Positions 37,701-48,800 of a DNA stretch of 64,000 bases are shown one piece after another. The notes below the pieces were generated by a model. That model worked only from the letters and a program-made list of their open reading frames with translations, was not told where the DNA came from and made no database searches. Source of the DNA: Glandiceps talaboti (lineage: Eukaryota > Hemichordata > Enteropneusta > Spengelidae); the NCBI RefSeq assembly GCF_964340395.1, contig NC_135565.1, forward strand, positions 19,339,209-19,403,208. The letters are read 5' to 3'. The translations under genes were made by a program, and so were the position numbers. Every line of letters starts with the position of its first letter. Position 1 is the first letter of the stretch.

Positions 37701-38417
37701 TAACATTGTCATAGCCTAATGATTTCCAAGTAAATAGGCATCAATATAGTATTCTTGGTAATGTTATTTAATACTTACCAACTTAAATAAGTACCACCTA
37801 GGTAAGTTAGGAAAGTCACATTTCTTCAGTCAGCATACGGTCTATCAAACTACATAAATTACAAAGGCATCTAGCATAGCAGTTAGTTTCATCAACAAAC
37901 TTAGCTTTGTTACAGTAAATGCTAAGGGGAAAACCATTTTATTTTGGTGGGGGGGGGGGATTTGGCCCCAACAGCAAACTGTTTTTTTTTTTCAACCGCT
38001 ATGGCAGCAACTTTTTCTTCCTGCTTCCTGCTTGAAATCAAATAGTTTACCTCTAAGATAATAATTAGTAAAGTATGACGCTGTCACTCTTTGATTTACG
38101 TGGTTTGTTTTCATCTATTTCAGGTATTTTACACAGACTTTCGTTCCCTTGACTGGAAATCCTACCTGGAGGCTTATTGTCTGGGAATCAAACGTTTTGT
38201 ACTCAAAGAAGAACTATCTGGACTACCACAAGCAAGAGCACATCTGAAGCGAATACGTAACTTACGCTACGCGTTTAACGCCATGCTCCTTATCTTCATT
38301 TGGCGTTTCTTGATTACCAGATCTCAAATCGCTCGTAATCTTTGGTATTTTATCACAGCTACTGTTGCCAAGTTTGTAAGGTGGATTAGATTAAGACTTA
38401 CGAGTTCTACCAGCTAG
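29464..38417 (+). CDS. Fatty acyl-CoA reductase, FAR1/FAR2 family (gene C), complete
   Basis: Same reaction and architecture as B, its closest paralogue, with long near-identical introns. Twelve coding exons, all GT/AG: 29464-29655, 30121-30296, 30683-30755, 31817-31923, 32632-32809, 33019-33063, 33988-34106, 34507-34574, 34943-35024, 36186-36275, 36647-36776, 38124-38417, giving 517 residues with no break. GATGFLG at 18-24 and the catalytic Y-x3-K at 205-209 (here YTYTK) are kept. Several otherwise conserved positions differ from B: EPGLG to EPRLG and RFDEK to RFHEK in exon 2, GPSG to GPNS in exon 6, and E to G at the start of exon 9, so activity may have drifted. Intron 11 carries an expanded repeat of the exon 11 end. 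A SINE and a MITE were inserted in introns 6 and 1 after the split from B. Confidence 0.95.
29693..29927. mobile_element. Fold-back MITE in gene C intron 1, absent from B
   Basis: Arms of about 90-95 bases, starting AATCTGATGTGGT and ending ACCACATCAGATT, are complementary through CGGCTAGAT, TTTATTTACCTCTAT and GAGTGATCGC blocks. A loop of roughly 45 bases separates them. B intron 1 continues across the site without the insert, so it arrived after the B/C duplication. Confidence 0.85.
31326..31630. repeat. About 24-bp minisatellite, gene C intron 3
   Basis: Orthologous to the array at 21231-21556, with the same CAGCCCGTGGGCAATATCAT unit and some unit losses. Confidence 0.92.
32241..32385 (-). 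mobile_element. 3' tail of a non-LTR retrotransposon, antisense, gene C intron 4
   Basis: Same insertion as at 22130-22275, inherited with the duplication. Confidence 0.55.
33186..33515 (-). mobile_element. tRNA-derived SINE, minus strand, gene C intron 6, absent from B
   Basis: On the minus strand the element opens with a tRNA-like head: an A-box-like stretch around GAATGGTTAGCGTG and a good B box, GGTTCGAGCCC (33450-33460). A body of about 200 bases follows, ending in AAGTGCTATATAAGAAACC and an AT-rich tail next to TTATAATAAC. The GTGCTATATAA end resembles the L2/CR1-type tails of deuterostome SINEs, by family knowledge. B is uninterrupted at the site, so the insertion is younger than the duplication. 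Confidence 0.85.
33672..33878 (-). mobile_element. MITE-like element copy in gene C intron 6
   Basis: Orthologous to 23324-23529 and inverted relative to the D copy at 44276-44536. Confidence 0.6.
33906..33931 (+). pseudogene. Possible decayed duplicate of FAR exon 7 start (gene C)
   Basis: TTTTGACAG followed by TGTCGCAAAGGTCTCATATT, 82 bases before the real exon 7. It is the counterpart of 23558 in B and was inherited with the duplication. Confidence 0.35.
34696..34775. repeat. (AT)n microsatellite, gene C intron 8
   Basis: About 35 AT units expanded at a site where B has only a short ATATC stretch. Confidence 0.97.
35351..35582. mobile_element. MITE with 22-bp terminal inverted repeats, gene C intron 9
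   Basis: Orthologue of 24961-25192, with one substitution in each inverted end. Confidence 0.8.
35584..35720. mobile_element. Fold-back element abutting the MITE, gene C intron 9
   Basis: Fuller version of 25194-25313. Arms extend from CCTGGGAATTCATGGTA through GGTTTTGACCAGTGAACG to the AAATATA stem base, around the same 18-base loop. Only the outermost right end is degraded. Confidence 0.75.
36729..37437 (+). repeat. 66-bp tandem array of exon 11 3' end plus splice donor, 11 copies
   Basis: Units start at 36729, 36795, 36861, 36927, 36993, 37059, 37125, 37191, 37253, 37319 and 37384. The first is the real exon 11 end; its last 16 codons are [16 protein letters not shown]. Each unit adds 18 bases of intron beginning GTAAGG, or close to it. 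The period is 66 except for two units of 62 and 65. Reading on past the first donor meets an in-frame TGA at once (AAG GTA AGG TGA). The long minus-strand frames across the array are artefacts. Confidence 0.95.
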
Positions 38418-38473
38418 ATACAAGACGAGGATGGATGGATGGATGGGTGGATGGACGGTTTGGCATCAACGGT

Positions 38474-38536
38474 CATACATACATTCATACATACATACAT
38501 ACATACATACATACATACATACATACATACATACAT

Positions 38537-38573
<37 letters not shown>

Positions 38574-38594
38574 TACATACATACATACATACAT

Positions 38595-38625
<31 letters not shown>

Positions 38626-38804
38626 TACATACATACATACATACATACATACATACACACACACATATACATACATACATACATACATACATACATACAT
38701 ACACACATACACACACACACATACATACATACATACATACATACATACATACATACATACACACACACACTCATATATGCATACATACATATAGACAGAC
38801 AGAC

Positions 38805-38869
<65 letters not shown>

Positions 38870-38870
38870 G
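38474..38870. repeat. (CATA)n tract with CACA blocks and (CAGA)n end after gene C
   Basis: About 400 bases of compound microsatellite starting about 60 bases after the C stop codon, in the same place as in B but shorter and ending in CAGA. Frames across it are artefacts. Confidence 0.97.
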
Positions 38871-38914
38871 GACTGATTTCAGCTTCCTCAAAATGGGTTT
38901 ATTTGGAGAATAAG

Positions 38915-39165
38915 GAGCAGCGAGCATCTTACTATTACCAAAGTAAATGGTGGAATACAACTATGGATTTTTAATTGCCTTCTTTTAATCAGATGTATTT
39001 AATTACAGTTGACATACTATTAAAACTACAGTGTATTGACCTAGAAACTATGGCTTGTGTAAGGAACATTCATTTTCTTGGTGTTTTATTTCTTTTTCCA
39101 TTTCACCCGGTTGTATTTTAGAATTCATTCTGGGTTTTTTTATGTTCTTTGACTGACACCCTATT
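38915..39165 (+). repeat. Gene C 3' flank, copy of 28085-28333
   Basis: Near-identical to the B 3' flank. Similarity ends at the CGTA/CATA microsatellite. Confidence 0.8.
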
Positions 39166-39188
39166 TTGTACGTACGTACGTACGTACG

Positions 39189-39228
<40 letters not shown>

Positions 39229-39300
39229 TACATACATACATACATACATACATACATACATACATACATACATACATACATACATACATACATACATACA
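39166..39300. repeat. (CGTA)n/(CATA)n microsatellite before the LINE fragment
   Basis: A CGTA run, then CATA, AC and CATA again, ending where the LINE fragment begins. Confidence 0.95.
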
Positions 39301-40156
39301 TGTGTAGTACTCGTAGGTGGTGTAATATGGTACGATACTGGAATAGATTACTTAATCTATAAGATGATAGACTAATAAAGAAAATATTTGTTTGGGACCT
39401 TTTACTGAGTGCTGGTAACTGGTCAGCAGAAATATACAACATTTTTGAGAGTTTAAATATTGATGATGTGACCCCTTGTGATATTGCTATGGCCAGAGAG
39501 AGAAAACAGAAAATGTACACTGACGGTTGGCATAACAATGTCTTAAACAAGCCTAAACTCCGTACTTATTGCACGTTTAAGACCACGTATTGTGCGGAAG
39601 GATATCTAAATCTGGACCTATCAAGGTCCGAAAGGTCCCTTCTCGCCCAGTTTCGATTAGGAATTCTACCATTAAGGATAGAAACGGGTCGCTTCAGAGG
39701 TGAAGCGCTAAACACTCGTACATGTAGATTTTGTGACTTGAACGAGATTGAGGACGAACCTCATTTTATTTTCCATTGTTCACTTTACAATGGTATTCGT
39801 CATATTCTTTTGAACAATGTAAGGATCGCTTGTCCCGAATTTCCTACCTCCAACGATACCAGGAAGTTGAACTACATCATGACTAAACATCCAAGACTCG
39901 TTTCAAAATTTGTTTCAAGGGCCTTCAATAGAAGGCGTGATATATTGTATGTACAGACCTAAGTTATTATGTTACATTGCGAAAGTTTTTTTGGATGTAG
40001 TCTGCATTTTTTTCAACACTGTTACCTGTATATATTGTACACTGACTGTAGTGACTTGTAAGCCCGCTGAGCTGGGTAATTCCTTGTATCGACTTGTATT
40101 GTTACTATTATGTTATGTGATTACATGCCACTCTAATAAACATACTACTACTACTA
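39301..40156 (+). mobile_element. 5'-truncated LINE (non-LTR retrotransposon), 3' end of the RT ORF
   Basis: The frame running to TAG/TAA at 39962 encodes the C-terminal region after the reverse transcriptase: LRTYCTFK-like, then LLAQFRLGILPLRIETGRF, then the zinc-knuckle-like C-x2-C-x9-H-x4-C (CRFC...HFIFHC), all typical of LINE ORF2 ends. The frame is open from about 39363 to 39959, with an in-frame TAA just upstream at 39360, so the copy is dead as well as truncated. The 3' UTR holds AATAAA and ends in ACTACTACTA, then CATA repeats. The clade (CR1/Jockey/RTE-like) was not determined. Antisense or satellite-only frames here are artefacts. Confidence 0.85.
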
Positions 40157-40241
40157 CATACACACATACACACACACACATACATACATACATACATACA
40201 TACATACATACATACATACATACATACATACATACATACAT

Positions 40242-40276
<35 letters not shown>

Positions 40277-40331
40277 TACATACATACATACATACATACA
40301 TACATACATACATACATACATACATACATAC
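40157..40331. repeat. (CATA)n/(AC)n microsatellite after the LINE 3' end
   Basis: About 170 bases. Together with the tract at 39166-39300 it flanks the LINE, so the LINE probably inserted into a CATA satellite or generated part of it. Confidence 0.95.
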
Positions 40332-42805
40332 AAAAATTAATGTAGTTGCCACTTTAGTGTTGAGGGCGCTTCACGAGAGCACCGCGGTGACACAGTCGTG
40401 GTTTGGTTTCATCCATATATAGTCACATTGTTAGGTCAAGGCCATTACCACTCTCGTTCATAACGTACTGACATTGATACCTGTGACCTCAGGTTTCAGT
40501 CACCGTCCTTTTACTTCACGACTTGACCTTTGGGATTTTAGGCTAGAACTTGGCGGAGACCTATATACAGTTTAACTGTATCGTTTACAGTGAAATTAAG
40601 GTAACGTGTGACTTTGTGTTTTAATTCTTGTGAGGATAGCAGTCGCGATTAAAAGTATGTTATATTAATCACTATAATATGAGGTTATAACCACTGCCGT
40701 GGTGTATTCGATGCAATTTGTGCAACCGTACTCTTTAGTATCATCTCAGATGTATTTTGTACATATAAATCGTATTAGAGAAAATTAAGTATAGCCGTCT
40801 TGATAACGTAATAATGTATGTCACAGCTAGTCATGTACGATTGCTTTTTTTCATTACTGTCGAAATCTGAACAGAGTGATGTCAGTTATAATATCAATGG
40901 TGACCTGATTTCATAAATCACCTTCCTAACACACGTATAGACCCTAAAGCTGTCACCATAGCCTCCCTCGATGTGTGACAATTTCCACCAAATTACCGAC
41001 ACCGTGTATGTATGGTCCGGGTAGTTAGGCTGATAAAAGAGTCCACAGTGCAGTGCCCCTATATATCCCCTTCTCGTAGTTTACTTTGAATGTATGTAGG
41101 CTAATAAAAAAAACATACGCTCAAAACTAGTACATGTATATGCTACCGTACGAACACTCGTGCATATTATTGTGACCCCTAGGCCTGATCTAACATTTTA
41201 TAGTTAGGTGGGAGATTGGCGGAGATAGATCTTGTAGAAATTGGACACGTTTACTGCAGAGTGTCGAGAATCCATGTAACATTGAAGGCTGTCTGGCCAA
41301 TCATTTGTTAGCACTCATCTTAGCGTAACCCAATCAATATACATAGTACGACTTTTAGACTGTCGACGTATTATACTGCTTTAGTTATAGAAAGGTCGGG
41401 CTATTCAAAAAGAACTATCTGATGGTGTTGTTATGTAATGTAAACGACGTATTACTACTAGGAAATTTATTACTGTTGGCGTACGTGTACACTATACGAA
41501 ACGTCATATTTGACCATGTCTTTCCACCGGGGTAAATCTTGACCAGAGGATGTGTAAATGTTGTGAGTATGAGACGAAGTTCCACCTTTGACTTAATTGA
41601 CCCCGGGTGATCTCTCCCCTGAGGGCTGGAGACAGTCAAAAATGATAATGCGTCTCTTACTACTCCTGGACAGAGATGGTGGTTAGGTGGGTCACAGGTT
41701 GGGTAAAGGTTGGGTAAATTGGACTTTTAATTCGCGATTGTATAGTGGTGGGGATTGCTAACACAATCGCTTGTGGGCTAATATTCTATCCAAGGATGAA
41801 TAGTTGCACTATAACATGACAAAACATCACGTGACTCCATTTTTCAGGCCAGTAAAATAATGATATCTAATATCATATACTATATTCCCGCTTGTAGACG
41901 GTGAACGGGACGGTGATTCTGACAATCAGGGGGACGTTGTCAGAATCGAGTCCCGACTTTCGCAGTCTGCAAGCAGGTAGTACATAACACTAAGCCGAAC
42001 ACCGGTTAAACATCCATGATTCTAGAAATATTACTGTCCCAGACGTCCATGTGATAAGCGAAAGAGCATTGACTGCTATGCAACCGTATAGGTCATGGAC
42101 TTCACTCCCTTGGTCCATGGAATATAACAAGTTTTAAATTTGTGTCTCAACAAGTTGGAACATGTAGGAATGCATTATTACCATTTTGCTATTGTCTTTT
42201 CGAGTTCATAGTTTAATATTAGGCGCTCTATTGTAATTTCCATCAGTGTAGTAGCGCATGCGTAGAGATGTAATTTTTATACCTCAGACCTCAAAATGTG
42301 GACTTTGCTGACGTTTCCTGGTAAATATATGGATTGAAATACTTTCGATATTTCCTAAGTGCTGAGTTTTTCAAAACTTTTTGAATAGTGTGGCAATTTC
42401 GGTTAGGTTTTCCCCTTTTCTTTCTTTTGCGAATTATTTTTCGCTTAGAACCCCCCCCCCCTCGATATCCAGTGAATCAACTTAATAAAGCAAAAGAAGT
42501 TGAAATGAGGGTAGGTGAAAGCATGGGTTTTGAGTCTCATCATAACAAAGTCCTGAATTTCTGAACTTGACGTATTAATTTTGTAAAATCACGTGACTTC
42601 GTTGCATTTTTTGATGATGAAATATTTTGTTAAAGCACACCGCTTTATTTCCGCTCTCAAAACAGACGACAAACTTTGTGGAAAATTTACTCCACTGTGA
42701 GGGAAAGAAATTTATAAAGAAAGTAAAGAACAACAAAGCGGACTGAAAGAGATCATGAAGTCATAGTAACAAAACAGAAGACCGAACGTCGTCAACTAAA
42801 CCAAT
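40332..42805 (+). other. Spacer upstream of gene D; possible leader exon near 40560-40601
   Basis: I see no coding exon. A TATATA-containing stretch precedes ACAGTGAAATTAAG|GTAACG, a possible leader exon ending at 40601. A second hint of transcription is weak. The start of D is preceded by GTCAACTAAACCAAT, a leader shared with C. A poly-C run lies at 42451-42461. All regulatory reading here is inference. Confidence 0.3.
41886..41978. repeat. Imperfect inverted repeat, about 40-bp arms
   Basis: CCCGCTTGTAGAC...GATTCTGACAA faces TTGTCAGAATC...GTCTGCAAGCAGG around an 11-base centre. It is a degraded fold-back element or a simple hairpin. Confidence 0.6.
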
Positions 42806-45800
42806 ATGGCGCCAACTGTAGCAGAGTTCTTTGCTGGACAGAAAGTACTGATCACCGGGGCAACTGGATTTCTTGGCAAAGTTCTTGTAGAGAAACTGTT
42901 AAGATGTTGTCCAAATATTGATGTGATGTATTTGATGGTAAGACCTAAAGCTGGACAACCACCACAACAGAGAGTGCAAGAAATGATTGCCACCAAGGTT
43001 AGTTATCTACTATGCTTGCAACCACAGGGACGTGTAATATTTTTTAGGTTGTTGTATAGTATAGCATAGTATAGTATAGTGTGGTGTGGTGTGGTGTGGT
43101 GTGGTGTGGTGTAGTGTAGTGTAGTGTAGTGTAGTGTAGTGTAGCATAGCGTAGCATAGCATAGCATAGCATAGCGTAGTATAGTATAGTATAGTATAGC
43201 ATAGCATAGTATAGCATAGTGAACACATATTGCCTGGCCATGAGGGCTATAGCACCCGTTTATTACACCCGAGGGACTGTGAGTTACCAGAATCACATGC
43301 TATTTCCCGAGGCCAACGGCCGAGGGAAATAGCATGTGATTCTGGTAACTCACAGTCACGAGGGGGTAATGAACGGGTGCTATAGCCCGAATATAGGCCA
43401 GGCAATATGTGTTTTATAATATACCTCATGCTGTGAACTCGCGGTGGCAGACGACATCGTCAGAAGCTGCCATTTTTACCTGCTGTGAACGCGCGGTGGT
43501 CACGTGACTATGTAAAAATTGATGGGACTATTCCCCAAGGGAAGTAGTCATTCTATTTTCCTATCACGTGACTGATTCTAGCGAATCATGGCACAGCATT
43601 ATCACTAGGTATATTATAACATAACATACTATAGTATAGAGTGTACTGATACATTTGGAGTATCAGGATTCGTGTGATATTTCATCACGAACACTCTTAA
43701 GAAATACTACACGTCCCTGTGTTTGCAACTATTCTCGGAAGCTAGAAGATAAATTTCCATTGGCGTAGCGAAAAACAGTATGTGTCTTTAACAGTGCCCT
43801 TGGTTTTACTACAAGGTTTGCAACAGATTAGTCTTGTATCCATGGCGATGAACACCGTTAAACAAAGTTACGTTAATATAATGATTATTATATTAAACCA
43901 TTTTTTCAAATATCGATGTTGAGCATTGATTAGGCGAGCTAGTAAGACAAAAACAGAACCTGCACTTTGATTTTGCAATATATATCTCCTTCTTATAGCT
44001 GTTCGACAAAGTACGAGTAGAAAATCCAAGTGGTCTAGAGAGACTTGTTGCGGTGAAAAGTGACATGTTAGAACCAGGTTTAGGACTAAGTGATGAAGAC
44101 AGAGAGATGCTACAACAAGAAGTGGGAGTTGTATTCCATGTTGCAGCCACCATCAAATTTGACGAACAGTTAAAGTGAGTTTTCATATGAATGGGTATTC
44201 GTCGTTTTTATTTTTTCTCTTCTCGTCTCTTTCGTTGTAATACACAGTGTATAATTAGATGCCCAGAGATTTGCATATAATAGGGAACTTGTAATCCAGA
44301 CTGAGCATGCTCAGACGCAAAGGACTATGGGATTATCTGTGGTTATCGTAATACCTAATCTGGAGCTACCGATAAAAAAAACCTCCCACGTGCACAATAG
44401 TCAGGGTAAACTATGAATTGACCATTCGTGGTTGCAAACAATGTAACAGTATTGTTTACAATACCAATTTATTAGTATTTATTATCATATTTCCTATGAT
44501 ACAACATTCAACATGGCTTGCAAGTTCCCTATTATAAGTAAGTCTTTATGTTCTTAATAGTGGTGGTTGATGTAATAGAGAATGTTTCGCTTGAATCATT
44601 CAATACGCATGCGCATATATGAAAGGCTCTCTAAATTGTGTTTTTGACGACAAAGCCCCCTTAGGTCACGAGTACTTTCCTTGGCTGAACGGAGAAAAAT
44701 ATTTGAGAATAACATCTATAACCTCCTATTTTACGTACAATAACAAAGATTTTACATATTTATTGAGTTACAAACAAAGACTTTGTCAATGTTGTTTCAT
44801 ATTAATTTTTCAAGTAGGAAGACATGATAAAATTGTTTTAGAAATTTAAAATCCAAATAAATACCCAAATCCTCATCCATATGGCCACTTTGACCAGTCT
44901 TACTGTTTTGCAGACTTTCATACCAAATGAATGTTACAGGCTTAATACAGCTACTGGAACTCTGTAAAGACATGAAGAAATTACAAGTACGTTCAACTCT
45001 AATTGTTTGATGTCCGTAAATAAGCAGTAAACACAGCCACAAACTTGGACCAACTAAGAGTAATTGGCATTTTGCTGGGGAGTCCGATGCGCCAGCTACG
45101 ACAACTTCCTGAGGTTTAACTATACATGTATATCCTTACACATGGATTCATGACCGTCTGCATATTAATCAGTATTCATAATTTAACAGTAGTATTCATA
45201 GCCTCAAAAAAGATGGGACACAGGTAGTGAACATAATCTAGGCGTACTGTGACTTGGTGGTTATCACAAACATCTACTATGTGTATGACAGAATCATACA
45301 TGACTTGTCTGCATTTGGTCGACCCTTCTTCTCTTCATTTGAATACATCAGATATTCGTATGCATTCTCGCAAGAAATAGCATAATAGTTCTGCCTCTTA
45401 CGTGCGGTACGTTTCGGACGGTGCCATACAGAGTTCGATGCCTGTGGTTAACGAAGTTGTTCTTAAATATGTAAAATACATAATTTATATGAAAACTGAA
45501 ACATCAGTTATTATTTCCACCTGGCAGGCATTTGTTCACACATCAACAGCATATTGTAACAGTGATGTACAGTACATTGAAGAGAAGATCTACCCACCAC
45601 CCATGGACCACAGAAAATTAGATGATATAATAGAGTAAGTAGAAATCTATGACGCATTACAAACCGTACTTTATTTTCGATATATTAAGACGAAATTTCA
45701 ACCTGTTATCAAATCCTTTTTTGCATTAATATGTTGTTAACTTTAGTCTGTTTTACTTCCCGGTAGCATTATAAGACTCAGCGTGACTTGTACATTGTAA

Positions 45801-48800
45801 GATTAGCCTAATCTACAGCAGAGTTTAACAATAAATGCAATATGAAATATTAATTTGATTTTTACAGTTGGATGGATGATGATATGATCGATACTATAAC
45901 TCCAAAACTAATTGATCCGAAACCAAATACATACACCTTCACAAAAGCCATTGCAGAACATATATTGGTAGAAGAAGGTAATGATATACCAATTGCTATT
46001 GTAAGACCGTCTATAGTTGGTGCTGTGTGGAAGGAACCGCTGCCCGTAAGTAAAAATGTTTAGTATTGAGCTATGAATATATACTGTCGTACGCTGGCAG
46101 CATATCTTTATCTCCAAAGAAGCACTGTCAATGACAGCATTGCATTGCATTGCATTGAAGTGTCTCGTCTGTGTTTAAAATTGCTCACTACTTTGTATAA
46201 TGATACTCTTCAAATGTCAGATCTCCCCCTTTAGGAAGATCACTTTATTGGTATTCTCTATAACAATGCACGATGCAGGATCTATGGAGAAGTTACCAAT
46301 CAAGACTGACCAAGAGAATAGCGGAGAGATGTCTTGAATTTGTTTATTTTATTTCTACTAGTTAGATATCCACGAGACATAAGTACATCGTAACTAATAT
46401 AAGGCGAATATGTCAAATACTATTTTTTTCAGGGATGGGTAGATAATTTTAATGGAGCAAGTGGTCTCATGATTGCAGTGAGTGTTGTCTCTTTTTCTTT
46501 TCTGTAGTATCTTTATCAATTTTGATTATGTTGTATTCCCAATTGTCAGAACTGGTTATGTAATCTCTCTAGAGTTCTTTGAAACAATCGCTTCAATTTG
46601 CCAGGATCCGAGTTGTCATTGATTAAACGTCTTGTAGCACTAAAGTCATGGACAGTTAGCACACTTGTGACAGTGTAAGAAGTGTTAATAACACCAGGTA
46701 AAAGAAATTCAGCCCTCTTTAATTGCCATATTCACCACAGTTTTTACCATATCACAATAGTTTCACAGCTATCTATTGTCAAAGAGTGGTAAAGGTCTGC
46801 CGAACGATAAAGATGGAGTCGCATTTCAACGATCAATTTCAGAGCCATTACAGTATGGCATAGTATGAAAGTTGACCATACCAAATTTTCACTGATTAAT
46901 TTCAGAATCATAAATGTTTATTACATATTAGTATGAAAGATGACGTTTGTTAATCTTTCAGTGTGGTAAAGGTCTGTTACGTACTATGAAGGCTAACCCT
47001 AACGCAATCGCTGATGTGGTTCCTGTAGACATTCCTGTCAATGTTATGATAGCTGCAGCATGGAATATCGGTGTACTCAAGTAAGTAAAGCTAGTAAATC
47101 AACTTTTAAATCATTGTTGACAATTGTCATGACTCTAAATAAGGCCGGTATATCCATTAAAACCCAAAATCTAATGATCACAATGCTTCATTTAATAAAC
47201 ATACGAGAACCAAACGTGCTAAACGTGAATGTGGAAACTTTCGATATATTTTCCTTCCAAACTCTCTTAGTTTGAAACTTTAAATGTTAATAATAGTGTC
47301 TGTACGTATATGATATTCAGCCTCTTTAAACCTACAGGAGCTGTAATATAGTTTCGTGATGAGACAATCAACAATATATTCACTGAAAATAGTTAAGATA
47401 CCAATAATTAGACATTATGCATTATTAATTAGAGGTCAATTTTATCAATAAGTTCAGTAAAGTGTTGAAATCATAATCGTGCTGTGGTACTGATTTTAGA
47501 GTACGGACCCCAAATAAATTTTTTATTGTACCATATGTGCAGAGTAATACGTTCACCTTCAGGTGATTCAGTACTGTTCATGTTGTACAATTTTATGAGT
47601 AAGTCATTATATTTATCAAGATTCTAAAAATGTCATAGTTGCAACTAGTGTAACTTTGATATATTTAGTGCCCTCTTTAGTTTATTGTGTAACGGTGATG
47701 TTCAAAATAATTATGCATTTTAAAGATTCAGAATGTATGATTGAAAGATGAAATCTTTTCATTGTGATTATGTATAAGTTTGACAAAATCATGGTACTTA
47801 TTATAATTAGTTTATAAACTTTTAGAGTTATTCATTTCCTTTAACATTTTCCTCATAATTTGCGTTTTAGATCCACAACAATTCCTGTTTACAACATCAC
47901 CACCGGGGGACTAAATCCAAACACATGGGGTGATATGGGTAAGTACAAACACAGACCGGTATATCAAGAAATGTGTTTGTGAAATTAGAAAGAAAATAAT
48001 TCATAGCAAGTTGGAAGTAATTTTTCTAATGTTGTTAAAATTATAAAAGTAAAATAGTTATTCAGAGGCTAGAATTGGAATGAACTATGTTCCTTGTGTA
48101 TTGATGATGCGTTGTGTTGCGTTGTGTGTTGTGTTGTGTTGTGTTGTGTTGTGTTGTGTTGTGTTGTGTTGTGTTGTGGAAATGTTCTTTACGTGTATAA
48201 CTACTCATCACACATGTTTATCGTTTATACTTGTTTCCACTTAAACAGCTGACGTCATCCCAAGTACATTCAATCGTATACCTCTAGAAAATGCCCTCCG
48301 AAGACCAGATACGACTGTGACGCACATACCGTAAGTGTAGTGGACGGCATAGTAATATTTCTATCAAAGTTACAACCATTTACCTGCTCTTATAAGACAC
48401 ACAGCTTAGTCCTAACTGGAGAATGGGAATCCAATATATTCTTTATTTCTTACAATTTAGTAAACACGTTTAAAATGAAGGAGAGAATGTGAATATGGTT
48501 ATAAGAATACAGAGCCAATGTCAATGTCATGAAATGTATGCTGCGCTCATGACGTCATCATGGTGTGCTAAAGATGTATCACGATCGTGGCAAACATTGT
48601 GGGAGAGAGCGCTATAAAAACTCACATTTATTGATTTTTATCACCTACCTACTCACCTGATGTATTTTTCTTCTTAAAATTGCAGGTTGATACATGGATA
48701 CTGGCATTTAGTATGTCACACAATTCCGAGCTATTTCTACGATTTCCTGTTACGTCTTGCGGGAAAGAGGGCAATGTATGTTATTTGTACCACTGTAATA

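Larger units (their letters stand above)
43016..43728. mobile_element. Composite inverted-repeat element in gene D intron 1
   Basis: The outer ends TTGCAACCACAGGGACGTGT (43016) and ACACGTCCCTGTGTTTGCAA (to 43728) are inverted repeats of about 30 bases. Inside are a pentamer satellite, a long palindrome (43224-43412) and a second element with its own inverted ends (43414-43619). B and C lack it: their intron 1 has no such insert. No coding capacity, so non-autonomous. Confidence 0.8.
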
